Below are positions 51,931-60,944 of a stretch of 64,000 nt of DNA, piece by piece. The position numbers were made by a program, and so were the translations under genes. Source of the DNA: Marinobacter xestospongiae (lineage in GTDB: Bacteria; Pseudomonadota; Gammaproteobacteria; Pseudomonadales; Oleiphilaceae); NCBI RefSeq assembly GCF_023156385.1, contig NZ_JAKZAK010000002.1:186001-250000 (forward strand). Reading direction: 5' to 3'. Under the pieces are notes generated by a model that ran no database searches, was not told the origin of the DNA, and saw nothing but the letters and a program-made list of their open reading frames with translations. The stretch's first letter is position 1. Each line of letters begins with the position of its first letter.

Positions 51931-52809
51931 TCAGTTTCGTACGGTGCTGACCACGGTCGACGCAATAACCTTAAGACACCCTGGCCGGCAGGTGACTGTA
52001 AGGGGTGTCTTGCCTACCACCTCACCATCCGCGGTCACGGTCTTGGGCTTACGGGTACCAATCCGGCATTGCCGCCCCTTCAGGTGAAGCAGTGTGCTGG
52101 TGCGACGCGGCGCCTGCCGGTTCAACCGTACCATCACAAAGGTCAGCAGCAGCTGTAACAGGGGCCGGGGCCTCACCGCAATCACGTCCAGCAAGCCATC
52201 GTCGGCGGCCGCCTGGGGGATTTCATTGCCACCGCCATAGAAGGCACCGCTGGCCACCGCGACAGACAGCCAGCGGCCACTCACCTGCCCCCGATCACAT
52301 TCAATGGTGGCACGGAAGCCCCGCTTTGCACCGAGCTGACGAATCAGCTCCACACCGTAGCTGAATCGCCCGAGCAGTCGCTTGCGGCTGCCGTTTCCGC
52401 GCCGCACTGGCAGGGTGCCCAGACCGACATGCGCCACATTGAGAAAAATCTGTTCACCGAAAACCGCCACATCCACAGCCCGGGACTCACCCCTGGCAAT
52501 GAGTCTGCATAGGGCATCCGGATCATCCGGCAATGCCAGATTGCGGGCAAAATCGTTGGCCGTGCCCGATGGCAGGACCGCCAGGGTCGCCCCGGTGTCC
52601 GTGCAGACGCGGGCACCAAGGTTCGCCGAGCCATCACCACCGGCCACCATCACCACATCGCCTGGCCCCGCCTCCTGTTGCCAGGCCGGGTCGTCAAACT
52701 CACAGCACCGCGGCTGCTCAATCCCCGCGGCCACCAACGCCGATACCCAGAAGTCACGCCCCCGCCCGCCATCACCGGCTTGGCCGTTGGCCACCAACCA
52801 ATAGGTCAT
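51931..52809 (-). CDS. Diacylglycerol kinase-family lipid kinase (YegS-like)
   Basis: A 292-aa soluble lipid kinase. The catalytic nucleotide loop is VVMVAGGDGSANLGARV near residues 52-68, followed by LAVLPSGTANDFARNLALP, both hallmarks of the DAGK/sphingosine-kinase fold. The C-terminal beta-rich domain includes ASGAFYGGGNEIPQAAADDGLLDV. The ATG at 52809 starts just before the first strand; the extension to 52857 is not used. It may phosphorylate a lipid at the inner membrane, but the substrate is unassigned in such relatives. Confidence 0.88.
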   Translation of the reverse strand: MTYWLVANGQAGDGGRGRDFWVSALVAAGIEQPRCCEFDDPAWQQEAGPGDVVMVAGGDGSANLGARVCTDTGATLAVLPSGTANDFARNLALPDDPDALCRLIARGESRAVDVAVFGEQIFLNVAHVGLGTLPVRRGNGSRKRLLGRFSYGVELIRQLGAKRGFRATIECDRGQVSGRWLSVAVASGAFYGGGNEIPQAAADDGLLDVIAVRPRPLLQLLLTFVMVRLNRQAPRRTSTLLHLKGRQCRIGTRKPKTVTADGEVVGKTPLTVTCRPGCLKVIASTVVSTVRN

Positions 52810-52957
52810 TGCACGGTCTCCCCCGATATCCTGTCCGACTACAGAGCCTCCCAGCATAGGAGCATTGAAGACCGGCGGCGATTACGGTTGCGCAAGGCGG
52901 GAAGGAATCGTGGCGAGCAGATCCGTCAACACGGAACAATCGGGAACGTTCAAGCCT

Positions 52958-52984
52958 GGGGCTGTCCGATGTCCGGACAGCCCC
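52958..52984. terminator. Perfect 11-bp hairpin after the second lipoprotein gene
   Basis: GGGGCTGTCCG and CGGACAGCCCC pair around a 5-nt loop, 25 bases beyond the lipoprotein stop and between it and the lipid kinase gene. No long T-run follows; likely a terminator. Confidence 0.5.
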
Positions 52985-53008
52985 GGCAATAAGGGGGCGG
53001 GCCGTCAG

Positions 53009-54541
53009 TCAGGGATGAATGCCCAACTGGAAGCTCCCCTGCAGTTGATCGCCCGTGGCGGTGCTCAGGTTGTAGCTGCCACTGACGGTATACAGGCCAA
53101 CACTCCTGATGGTGACGCTGCCACCGGTGACCACGATGTTCGAGCCGACGCCGAAGGCATCGGATTCGGCGTACGCCACGACGTAGCGGCCATCGGTACC
53201 GGGATCAACAGAGTCCAGCACTGAGTAGGTGCCGGCCTGCTTGCTACCGCCGTAGAAGTTGAACATTAGCTCGATATCATCGTTGCCATAGGGCGCAACC
53301 ACCTCGGTTGACCAGTAGGTCTGGGTGCCGTTGCCATACGGCAGGTCACCGCCACCGGGGAACTGGTCGCCAAAGTCATCGGGGAAACCGGAGGTGGTCA
53401 CCTCCACATCGGTGATCATCCCGCAGACTTCGCCGGTACTGGCAAGATCCGGAAACTGGGCAGAAGACATCGACAGCTGCCCCTGGTGCCAGGTCGTCTG
53501 ACTGGAAATCTTGTCAAACTCGGCCGCCCAGAGAATGTTGCCGTCACAGGTCAGGGTCATACCAAGACCACCACTGTCGAGCCGGTAATACTGGAACTGC
53601 TCATCCTGGCAGAACGGATTGTCATCGTCCGACGGGTCGAACTCGTCCTCATCCACCGGCTCGGCCACGTCCTCGCCGCAGCTGCGCACCAGCAACTGGC
53701 CACCCTCGGACAGGAACATGGTTTCGGTGACGAAAGAGCCGGCGGTCTCGGAGGTAATCTCATTGCCTAGCAACGTGAACGAGGTAGCCGCATCCATCAC
53801 CACCAGAGTCCGCCAGATTCCCGAGCCAACACTCTGCATATAGGACTCCACCTGCGCCAGGGTCAGGTTCTCACCATCAATGACCCCGGGCTCCAGCCGC
53901 CCCTCAAGCTCGAAGCTCGCCAGGGTTTCACGGAAGTGCGCCAACGCCTGTTCCCGGGCAACCATACCGCGGGCGCCCGAGTTGGTTGCAGCGGTCAGTT
54001 CATCCAGCGCGGCCGTCACCGCCGCGTCAGCTTCAAAGGCGGCCTCGGACTGGCTGAAATCAATACTGCGGCCCTCCGCCTGGCCACGAACTGACGCGGT
54101 AATCTGGATACCATTATCGGGATTGCCATCATCATCGATGGTCTGGATAAAGCGGACCATGTTCACCACCGTCGGGTGGCTGTCATCCACCGCATCGGCG
54201 ACCAGGTCGATGGGGCTGACGATGTCATCCCCGGTCGCCTGGCCCAACTCAATGCCACCGATGTAGAAACGGACAGTCTGGCCGACCACATACTCGAAGC
54301 GGCCCTCGGCGTCAGTCACACCACTGCTGTCGCCGGCGGTGTATTGCAAGCCGGCCACCGGAGCGTCGATGAACACCCCCTGCTGGGTAGTGCCGCCCCC
54401 ATCACCACCGCCATTGTCGCCGCCGTTGCCGTCGCCACCGCCGTCATTACCGGAACCACCACCGCTGCTGCCACCGCCGCAGGCGGCCAGCATCAGGCTC
54501 AGACAAAGGGCCCCCAGAGGCCCACTCATTCGAAGAACCAT
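53009..54541 (-). CDS. Second lipoprotein of the 23075 family
   Basis: A 510-aa lipoprotein with lipobox LAAC (Cys 21) and an unusually long Gly/Asp/Asn linker (about 22-52). Residues about 55-190 share a domain with the protein at 23075-24358: GVFIDAPVAGLQY, FYIGGIELG, SPIDLVADA and VVNMVRFIQTIDDDGNPDNGI align closely. The C-terminal 300 residues differ from that paralogue and lack its duplicated unit; they contain several paired cysteines (SCGEDV, FCQDE, CDGN, VCGM). The ATG at 54541 has AAAGGAGG upstream. A LuxR-type gene is divergent, with phased repeats between them. Function unknown. Confidence 0.82.
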   Translation of the reverse strand: MVLRMSGPLGALCLSLMLAACGGGSSGGGSGNDGGGDGNGGDNGGGDGGGTTQQGVFIDAPVAGLQYTAGDSSGVTDAEGRFEYVVGQTVRFYIGGIELGQATGDDIVSPIDLVADAVDDSHPTVVNMVRFIQTIDDDGNPDNGIQITASVRGQAEGRSIDFSQSEAAFEADAAVTAALDELTAATNSGARGMVAREQALAHFRETLASFELEGRLEPGVIDGENLTLAQVESYMQSVGSGIWRTLVVMDAATSFTLLGNEITSETAGSFVTETMFLSEGGQLLVRSCGEDVAEPVDEDEFDPSDDDNPFCQDEQFQYYRLDSGGLGMTLTCDGNILWAAEFDKISSQTTWHQGQLSMSSAQFPDLASTGEVCGMITDVEVTTSGFPDDFGDQFPGGGDLPYGNGTQTYWSTEVVAPYGNDDIELMFNFYGGSKQAGTYSVLDSVDPGTDGRYVVAYAESDAFGVGSNIVVTGGSVTIRSVGLYTVSGSYNLSTATGDQLQGSFQLGIHP

Positions 54542-54688
54542 CGTCTCCCCTCCTTTGAATACCAAACCTCAACCCCGGCAGGCACGCACAAACCCGCAGC
54601 CTGCACCGCCCACGGGAGCACCAGAGTGATAACGCTTGAACATTCACCAGGCCCCTTTGAGGTTAGGCCAGTCTGTCGCCGTTGACGC

Positions 54689-54748
54689 CTACGAATATGC
54701 GTAGTGATGAATTGTCATAGGTAGTGATAGTAGTGATGGGTAGTGATG
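54689..54748. promoter_or_regulatory. Dyad and four phased TAGTGAT repeats between lipoprotein and LuxR genes
   Basis: CTACG-N6-CGTAG (54689-54704) is followed by TAGTGATG-type units starting at 54702, 54722, 54731 and 54741, spaced 20, 9 and 10 bases. The near-10-bp phasing puts them on one face of the helix, as for multi-site regulator binding. The rest of the 319-bp intergenic region shows no gene. Confidence 0.55.
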
Positions 54749-54860
54749 GATAGCCATGGGTCGCCATCCGCGGCTTTTCAGGCCATCCCCAACACCAACG
54801 CCTGGCGCGGTGATTGCTTCAGCATTGCACTGAGCCTGGCTTCGAAAGGAAACGACGGAC

Positions 54861-55256
54861 GTGCACTTCGACGAGTTTTTTCGACGCAGCAACGCCGCCT
54901 CCAGCGTCGATGAACTGCTGGCCCTGTACCGCCATGCCCTGGTAACACTGGCCAGCGACCCAGCGGGCGGGGACCCGCGGTTACCGGACAGAACCGACCG
55001 TCTGACCCGTCAGTTCCAGGCCCGCTACGCCCGTCTGGCGATACCTCATACTGAGAATCAGCCGCTCAGCGTAAAAGAACTCGACGTACTGCGCTGGTGC
55101 GCCCAGGGCTTCACCCGCCAGGAAGCCGCCGACCACATGCGCCTGTCCACTCATACCATCGACTTCCACCTGCGTAATGCCATGCGCAAGCTGCAGGCAC
55201 GAAACTGCACCGCAGCGGTGGTGCGGGCGCTGGAACTGGGTGTGTTGCAGCTTTAG
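54861..55256 (+). CDS. Short LuxR-type HTH protein, 131 aa
   Basis: A GTG start (54861) with AAAGGAA upstream. The C-terminal 60 residues are a LuxR HTH (QPLSVKELDVLRWCAQGFTRQEAADHMRLSTHTIDFHLRNAMRKL, in blocks). The N-terminal 65 residues are too short for an autoinducer-binding or receiver domain, so it is either a minimal regulator or a remnant of a longer LuxR protein. It is divergent from the lipoprotein gene, echoing the LuxR/lipoprotein pairing at 21779-24358. Confidence 0.78.
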   Translation: MHFDEFFRRSNAASSVDELLALYRHALVTLASDPAGGDPRLPDRTDRLTRQFQARYARLAIPHTENQPLSVKELDVLRWCAQGFTRQEAADHMRLSTHTIDFHLRNAMRKLQARNCTAAVVRALELGVLQL

Positions 55257-55373
55257 GGCGGCAGAGGCACCAGAACCGGGAACCACCATCCCGGTTTCGT
55301 CAGCGCTGCGGACACGGCAGAATAGACACACAGCCGGCTGTCCGGCGCCCCTATCCCGCAACAGAGAGTCCGC

Positions 55374-56111
55374 ATGAACCCGATCATCGACCAGCTCAGT
55401 CGTCATCGCTCCATCCGCAAGTTCCAGCCACGGGCCATTCCACGGCAATCCCTGGAGGCGTTCGTCCGCGCCGGACAGTGCGCGGCGACCTCAAGCCATG
55501 TCCAGGCCTACAGCATCATCCACGTGGTGAACCCTGAAAACCGCGCCAGGCTGGCAGAGCTCGCCGGTGGTCAGCCCTACATTGCTGAATGCTCGGATTT
55601 CCTGGTGTTCTGCGCCGACATGAAACGCCCCACTGAAGCCGCCGAGCGCGCCGGTGCCGACGTGGTCCGGGGCATGACGGAACAGCTGTTGGTGGCCAGC
55701 ATCGATACCGCCCTGATGGCACAGAACGTCGCCATTGCCGCCGAATCGGAAGGCGTGGGCATCTGCTACATCGGCGGCATCCGCAACAATCCGGCGGAGG
55801 TCAGCGAGCTGCTGCGCCTGCCGGAGCATGTCTATCCGGTGTTCGGCATGTGTCTGGGCTACCCGGACCAGGACCCGGAAGTGAAACCGCGGCTGCCACT
55901 GCCCGCCATCCTCAAGGAAGACTACTACCAGGATGCCCGGGACGCCGAGCTGGTGGCGGAATTCGACGCCACCATGCACCGCTATTACCAGGTTCGCACC
56001 GGTGGCAACAAGGACAGCAACTGGTCCGAACAGCTCAAGCCGCTGTTCACCAGCAAGCTGCGTCCCCACATGCAGTCCTTCCTGCGGGACCGGGGGTTCG
56101 GCAAGCAGTAA
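55374..56111 (+). CDS. nfsA: NfsA-type oxygen-insensitive NADPH nitroreductase
   Basis: FMN-dependent flavoenzyme of 245 aa. The pattern RHRSIRKFQPRAIPRQSLEAFVRAGQCAATSSHVQAYSII (in blocks) matches NfsA, as does the length and the central ALMAQNVAIAAESEGVGICYIGGIRN. The C-terminal NWSEQLKPLFTSKLRPHM is also typical. It reduces nitroaromatics or quinones in the cytoplasm using NADPH. Alone on its strand; no SoxR box or other obvious control in the 117 bases upstream. Confidence 0.92.
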   Translation: MNPIIDQLSRHRSIRKFQPRAIPRQSLEAFVRAGQCAATSSHVQAYSIIHVVNPENRARLAELAGGQPYIAECSDFLVFCADMKRPTEAAERAGADVVRGMTEQLLVASIDTALMAQNVAIAAESEGVGICYIGGIRNNPAEVSELLRLPEHVYPVFGMCLGYPDQDPEVKPRLPLPAILKEDYYQDARDAELVAEFDATMHRYYQVRTGGNKDSNWSEQLKPLFTSKLRPHMQSFLRDRGFGKQ

Positions 56112-56128
56112 GGCGCCTCTGGCAGACG

Positions 56129-57010
56129 TCACCCCGCCGGCAACGCCGCCTTCAGCGACTCAAGAAACAACGACAACGCCAGGGGTTGGTGCCGGCGGCT
56201 ACGATAAAGCCCGAAGACGCCCAGCGGTTCCGGCTCCAGTTGCTCGAGCACCGGCACCAACTCACCGGCAATCAGACTCTGTCGCACCTCCAGCTCCGGC
56301 AGCAGGGCGATCCCCATGCCGGCGCGGGCCGCATTCGTCAGTAGGGACGACTCGTTGGCGCTGAAGTTGCCGGCCACGTCCAGTGCCAGTCTTTCGCCAT
56401 CAGCCTGCCGAAAATGCCACAGCCCGCGACTGAAATGGCTGTAGTGCAGGCAGTTGTGCAGCGCCAGCTGTTCCGGCGCCGCAGGCCGACCATGCCGGGC
56501 GAGGTAGTCCGGACTGGCGCAAAGCACCGACTCGCAGGCGCCCAGTCGGCGGGCAATGACGTTCGGATCAAGGTCATTGGTGATCCGAATCGCCAGATCA
56601 ATACGCTCCTCCACCAGATTGACCGCCTGGTTACTGACATGCAGATCGACGGCCATCGCCGGGTAGCGGGCCAGAAACGGCGATAGCCAGGGCATCACCA
56701 TGTGTTCGGCGGTGAAGCGGGCACAGGCCACCCGTAACCGCCCCGCCGGCGTCTCCGCTTCCTGCTGATCGGCAATCCGCTCGGCCACCTCCACCAGCTC
56801 CCGGCTCTGCTCCAGCACCCGCTCCCCTGCTGCCGTCAGCGACAGCTTGCGAGTCGAGCGATGCAACAGCCGGGTACCCGCCCAGTGTTCCATCTGTTCC
56901 AGATAACGGCTGACCATCGGCCGTGACATATCCAGTACCCGCGCCGCGGCGCTGAGACTGCCCTGTTCACAGATACGATTGAAAACGATCGCGGCCTTGA
57001 CCCTGTCCAT
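56129..57010 (-). CDS. LysR-family regulator of the DsbA-like/MBL pair
   Basis: A 293-aa LysR protein with an N-terminal HTH (AAIVFNRICEQGSLSAAARVLDMSRPMVSRYLEQMEHW, residues 6-43) and a co-inducer domain (GRLRVACARFTAEHMVMPWLSPFLARYP; DLAIRITNDLDPN). It is divergent from the DsbA-like gene across 114 bases and convergent with nfsA. By position it probably controls the DsbA-like and MBL-like genes. Effector unknown. Confidence 0.9.
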   Translation of the reverse strand: MDRVKAAIVFNRICEQGSLSAAARVLDMSRPMVSRYLEQMEHWAGTRLLHRSTRKLSLTAAGERVLEQSRELVEVAERIADQQEAETPAGRLRVACARFTAEHMVMPWLSPFLARYPAMAVDLHVSNQAVNLVEERIDLAIRITNDLDPNVIARRLGACESVLCASPDYLARHGRPAAPEQLALHNCLHYSHFSRGLWHFRQADGERLALDVAGNFSANESSLLTNAARAGMGIALLPELEVRQSLIAGELVPVLEQLEPEPLGVFGLYRSRRHQPLALSLFLESLKAALPAG

Positions 57011-57124
57011 TCACTCACCTGCTCGATTTTTGCAACAAACCATCAACGACAATGGGGATTCTGTTTCCTGATACGAAACCTAGAATAACGCTCCATCAGA
57101 GACATCACGACCGGAGCACACCCC

Positions 57125-57784
57125 ATGTCCCACACACCACCACGGTTCCACTGGATACTCGACCCTCTCTGCGGCTGGAGCTATGCCGCCGCGCCGCTGC
57201 TGGAGACCGCGCTGGAACGCTTCCCGGGCCAGCATGCGCTGCATTTCGGTGGTCTGTTCCACGGCCCCAGCCGGCGACCGGTGGATGACACCTGGCGTGA
57301 CCAGGTGCTGGTCCACGACGATCGGATCGCCAGCCTCAGCGGCCAACCCTTTGGCGACGGCTACCGTCACCAGCTGCTGCGCGACCCAACCCTGGTGCTG
57401 GACTCCACCCCGGCCATCCGGCGGGTGCTGGCGATCCAGCAGAGCGTCGGGGCAGATACCGCGGCCCGGGCTTTCAATGCGCTCCAGCGGGGCTACTACG
57501 GCCATGGCCGCAACATAACCCGCGAAGAGGTCCTGAATGAGCTGCTGGCCGCTGACCAGCTCTGGCCAGAGGCCGCCGAACAGGTCTGGACAAACCAATC
57601 CGGGGCGGACCTTCAGCACCACCTGTCCGCCACCCGCCAGCGCCTCGCCGAGCTTGGCGGTCAGGGCTACCCCACCCTGGCCCTGGCACTCGAAGGACAG
57701 CCCTGGCACCGCATTCGACTGCCGAACTTCTACGGCGACAAGCCTGGGTGGCAGCGTTTTCTGAACGAACTGCCCAACCTGTAA
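57125..57784 (+). CDS. DsbA-family (FrnE-like) thioredoxin-fold protein with single active-site Cys
   Basis: A 219-aa cytoplasmic protein, no signal peptide. It has the DSBA/FrnE layout: WILDPLCGWSYAAAPLLETAL at residues 10-30, an all-helical insertion, and a C-terminal GGQGYPTLALALEGQ with the cis-Pro. The expected CxxC is CGWS here (C16, S19), so only one cysteine remains. This suggests a monothiol, glutathione-S-transferase-like or isomerase-like role rather than disulfide oxidation. Ribosome site upstream is weak (GGAGCACACCCC). It precedes the MBL-like gene by 36 bases. Confidence 0.82.
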   Translation: MSHTPPRFHWILDPLCGWSYAAAPLLETALERFPGQHALHFGGLFHGPSRRPVDDTWRDQVLVHDDRIASLSGQPFGDGYRHQLLRDPTLVLDSTPAIRRVLAIQQSVGADTAARAFNALQRGYYGHGRNITREEVLNELLAADQLWPEAAEQVWTNQSGADLQHHLSATRQRLAELGGQGYPTLALALEGQPWHRIRLPNFYGDKPGWQRFLNELPNL

Positions 57785-57820
57785 GCCCCATGATTTGAAT
57801 AACCAAACACAAAGGTACTT

Positions 57821-58681
57821 ATGATGACCAATACAAAACTCCTACTTGCCACCACCGCCCTGCTCGCCAGCACCAGCACCCTGGCTGCCGACCTGGACCT
57901 GACCGTCTACAACCCGGGCGAGGCAGGCATTTTCCCCGTCACCTCCACGCTGATCACCGGACCGACCGAGGCGATGCTGGTGGATGCCCAGTTCAGCACC
58001 ACCGAGGGCGACGAACTGGTGGACCTGATTCGCGCCAGTGGCAAAACCCTGACCACCATCTACATCAGCGGTGGTGATCCGGACTTCTATTTCGGGCTGG
58101 AGCCACTGGTGGCAGCTTTTCCGGACGCCGACGTCATCGCCAGCCCGGCGGTGGTTGCCCACATCAACGCCACCAAGGCCGGCAAGATCGAGTACTGGGG
58201 GCCCAAGCTGGGAGAAGGCGCCCCGGAACAGGTGATGGTGCCGAATGTCAGCGAGCGTACCGAGTTTCTGGTGGACGGCGAGCCGGTGGAGGTTCATCAC
58301 ATCAACACCCACCAGGCCCACCTCTGGTTGCCGGGCGAGGAAACCATCCTTGGTGGCGTGGCGGTGTATGCCGGTACCCACGTCTGGACCGCAGACAGCC
58401 AGAGTCGTGAAGCCCGTGACCAGTGGCAGGCTGTCCTCAATGAAATGATCGAGCGCCAGCCCCGGCAGGTCATTCCCGGCCACTACCTGGGCCAGCGGCC
58501 TGACGGCGCGGACGCGGTGGTGTTCACCCGCGACTACTTGCAGAACTTTGAGCAGGCTCTCACCGATAACGACAGCGGCGATGCCGTCATCAAGGAGCTG
58601 AAGGCCCGTTACCCGGACCTGCCGGGAGAGGATTCCCTCACCATCAGCGCCAAGGTCAACACCGGCGAAATGGACTGGTAA
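57821..58681 (+). CDS. Exported MBL-fold protein with degenerate metal-binding motif
   Basis: A 286-aa protein with signal peptide (about 1-22) and a metallo-beta-lactamase-like fold: NSLI-type N-terminal strand (TSTLITGPTEAMLVDAQFS), then the motif-2 region IYISGGDPDFYFG. The canonical HxHxDH would have His at 84, 86 and 89; here they are Gly, Asp and Phe, with only Asp88 kept. The later His of VIPGHY and a THQAHLWLP stretch remain. Relatives with SGGDPDFYFG-like motifs are seen in proteobacteria, but the activity is unclear. Probably cotranscribed with the DsbA-like gene and controlled by the LysR gene. Confidence 0.82.
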   Translation: MMTNTKLLLATTALLASTSTLAADLDLTVYNPGEAGIFPVTSTLITGPTEAMLVDAQFSTTEGDELVDLIRASGKTLTTIYISGGDPDFYFGLEPLVAAFPDADVIASPAVVAHINATKAGKIEYWGPKLGEGAPEQVMVPNVSERTEFLVDGEPVEVHHINTHQAHLWLPGEETILGGVAVYAGTHVWTADSQSREARDQWQAVLNEMIERQPRQVIPGHYLGQRPDGADAVVFTRDYLQNFEQALTDNDSGDAVIKELKARYPDLPGEDSLTISAKVNTGEMDW

Positions 58682-58884
58682 ACCAGCGCCTGTCGCACAC
58701 GCACAGCAGGCCGGTCACCAGCCGGTACCGGTGCGGGATGCCATGCAGCCGTGAACCGACGGCTGGATGGGCCGAACAATGTCCAGGATGGACGGGGCGT
58801 TGCGCAACCGTAAGCTGCATCCACCCGCCGGATTCCCTAGCATGCCGACCTATTGATTGCTGAAATCGCCGGGAGGTACAGACA

Positions 58885-59361
58885 ATGACGGTTATGGGCA
58901 TCCGGCTGTCGGTGCGTGAAGTCTTTGCCAGGCTGTTCTCGCTGATGTTCTTTGCGCTGTCCGCAGGCATCGTGATCTCAACCACGGTGACGGTCATCAG
59001 CAACCTGGGCAGCGGCCAGGACACCATGCCAATGCTGATACAGGTGATCAACAGCAGCATTATCGCCCTCGCCGTCTACGAACTGGCGATGGTCATTCGC
59101 TCCGAATACAGCGGGCCGTCCGGCGCCCACGATGTGGTCACCATGCTGCGACGCACCCTGCCCCGGTTTATCGGCACCGCCTGTGTGGCGATGTCACTGG
59201 AGGGACTGATCATGATCATCAAGTACAGTCAGATGGACATGGCGGGCAACCTCTACTATCCGGTGGCGATCATCATCAGCACCGCGTTCCTGCTGGCTGC
59301 CCTGGGGGTGTTCCTGAAGATGACGCCGGACCCGGAGGCCCGGCCTGACGGCGCCGGTTAA
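58885..59361 (+). CDS. Hypothetical four-helix inner-membrane protein, 158 aa
   Basis: Four hydrophobic helices at about 15-38, 50-70, 92-112 and 122-145, with short loops (LRRTLPRF) and an Arg/Pro-containing tail. A GGGAGG ribosome site precedes the ATG at 58885. It converges on the AhpD-like gene, the two stops sharing TTAA at 59358-59361. I do not recognise a named family, though such small four-helix proteins are common and conserved. No functional clue from neighbours. Confidence 0.7.
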   Translation: MTVMGIRLSVREVFARLFSLMFFALSAGIVISTTVTVISNLGSGQDTMPMLIQVINSSIIALAVYELAMVIRSEYSGPSGAHDVVTMLRRTLPRFIGTACVAMSLEGLIMIIKYSQMDMAGNLYYPVAIIISTAFLLAALGVFLKMTPDPEARPDGAG

Positions 59362-59936
59362 CGACCCATGGCGTAAAACTCGTCGTTGGCACGCATGTTG
59401 GCAACGTTTGCCATCCGGTTGGAGAGGCCAAAGAAAGCGGCAATCGCGGCTATGTCCCAGACGTCCTCTTCATCAAAGCCGTGAACCTTGAGCGCCTCGA
59501 TGTCGGCTTCGGCCACGGCATGGGCCTGCTGGCTGACCTTGAGGGCGAAGTCCAGCATGGCTTTCTGGCGTTCGCTGATGTCGGCCTTGCGGTAGTTCAC
59601 CGCGACCTGGTCAGCGATCAGCGGGTTCTTTTCGCGAATACGCAGGATGGCACCATGGGCCACCACACAATACTGACACTGGTTGGCATTGCTGGTGGCC
59701 ACCACGATCATTTCCCGCTCCCCCTGAGTGAGGTTGCCGGGCTTGTCCATCAGGGCATCGTGGTAGGCGAAGAAAGCCCGGAACTCGTCCGGACGGCGGG
59801 CCAGCACCAGGAAGACGTTGGGCACGAAGCCGGCTTTTTCCTGTACCGCCAGGATGCGGTCGCGGATGTCCTGCGGCAGGTCTTCCAGGGTAGGCGTGTC
59901 GAAACGGCTGATCGGGGGCATGGACGTCTGAACCAT
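59358..59936 (-). CDS. AhpD/carboxymuconolactone-decarboxylase-like peroxidase-related protein
   Basis: A 192-aa all-helical protein. The AhpD-type redox motif is QCQYCVVAHGAILR, with CxxC and the downstream His, at about residues 85-98. The N-terminal VQEKAGFVPNVFLVLARRPDEFRAFFAYHDALM is typical of the uncharacterised peroxidase-related subfamily. AAGGAGAT precedes the ATG at 59936. It would act as a thiol peroxidase or peroxidase reductase in the cytoplasm. Monocistronic. Confidence 0.88.
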   Translation of the reverse strand: MVQTSMPPISRFDTPTLEDLPQDIRDRILAVQEKAGFVPNVFLVLARRPDEFRAFFAYHDALMDKPGNLTQGEREMIVVATSNANQCQYCVVAHGAILRIREKNPLIADQVAVNYRKADISERQKAMLDFALKVSQQAHAVAEADIEALKVHGFDEEDVWDIAAIAAFFGLSNRMANVANMRANDEFYAMGR

Positions 59937-60177
59937 ACAGATCTCCTTGAATCGTCGGCAATCGGGAATCGTCCGCTGATTGCTGACGCTTTGTTGTTTT
60001 TGGGAGATTCACTGTAATGGCAACCGCCGCAGAACACGAGCGTTGAAGCCTCGCTGGCGACTCATGCATTGGTCGTATGCGCACGGGAATCCGGTTGCGA
60101 ACTGAACGGTTGCAATTTGCACTCAAAAGAATACGGTCACGAATGCACCACAACAATCCTGCAGGGAGATAAAGGAC

Positions 60178-60747
60178 ATGACGAAACAAGGTATCACCGG
60201 AGTTGTGCTCGCCTCAGTGCTCGCTTCCACCGCGGCCCATGCGGAACTGGGCTACACCTATGCCGAGGGTGGCCTCGCCATGCTCGATACCGACACCGAC
60301 GACACTCTGTTCGGGGTGGACGGTCGCGGGTCGTATCAGATCAACCGCAACATCTTTGCCTATGGCGGCCTGAGATTTCTGTCCGATGACCTCGACTACA
60401 CCAACTGGTACCTCGGCGGCGCCTATCGTCACGCCCTGGATGCCCGCACCGATGTCTGGGGCGGCGCCAATCTGGAATACCAGGAAGTGGAGGCGGACAA
60501 CTGCCGAGGCTTCAGCGGCTGCTCCAAAGACGATGTGGCACCGGCCATCCGTGGCGGTATTCGCCATCAGCTGGACGACCGCATCGAGGTGGGAGCCAGT
60601 GCCCGCTATGTCTCCGGCGACCTGGATTACTTCGGTCTCACCGGACAGGGGCGCTACAAGATCCAGCGCAATCTGAGCGCAACCGCCGAACTGGACATCC
60701 AGGATGGCGAGCTGGGATTGTTTGGCGGCGTCACGCTGTTCTTCTGA
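60178..60747 (+). CDS. Small outer-membrane beta-barrel protein
   Basis: A 189-aa exported protein with signal peptide (about 1-22, AAHAEL) and alternating aromatic/polar strands ending in the C-terminal Phe-Phe of barrels (GVTLFF). About eight strands are predicted from the periodicity (YGGLRFLSDDLDYTNWYLGGAYR, TDVWGGANLEYQEVE). A cysteine pair (NCRGFSGC) in the middle could form a loop disulfide. AAAGGA precedes the ATG. It resembles porin-like small OmpA/OmpW-type barrels, but I cannot name it. Confidence 0.8.
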   Translation: MTKQGITGVVLASVLASTAAHAELGYTYAEGGLAMLDTDTDDTLFGVDGRGSYQINRNIFAYGGLRFLSDDLDYTNWYLGGAYRHALDARTDVWGGANLEYQEVEADNCRGFSGCSKDDVAPAIRGGIRHQLDDRIEVGASARYVSGDLDYFGLTGQGRYKIQRNLSATAELDIQDGELGLFGGVTLFF

Positions 60748-60778
60748 TCGCCCCGCCGTTGCAGTTGCCTACCATCCA

Positions 60779-60817
60779 GGGTGGCCCGGAGCCGATCAGA
60801 GCGACTCCGGGCCACCC
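60779..60817 (+). terminator. Perfect 13-bp hairpin after the barrel gene
   Basis: GGGTGGCCCGGAG pairs exactly with CTCCGGGCCACCC around a 13-nt loop, 31 bases beyond the stop. Followed by TTGCGCC, so the T-tail is minimal; still the best terminator candidate here. Confidence 0.55.
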
Positions 60818-60944
60818 TTGCGCCAGTTACGCCATCCGCCTTAAACTGGTCACCTCTTTCCTGACTGGAGTATGCACGCCAATGAAGTAAGTCCTGCCAT
60901 CAACCGATTTCTGAAAATCCAGCCCCATGGCTGGCGGTTTGATA

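Noticed and set aside
54339..54629. Proline-rich plus-strand frame opposite the lipoprotein linker
   Set aside because: It is the complement of the Gly/Asp/Asn-rich linker codons and has no start signal.
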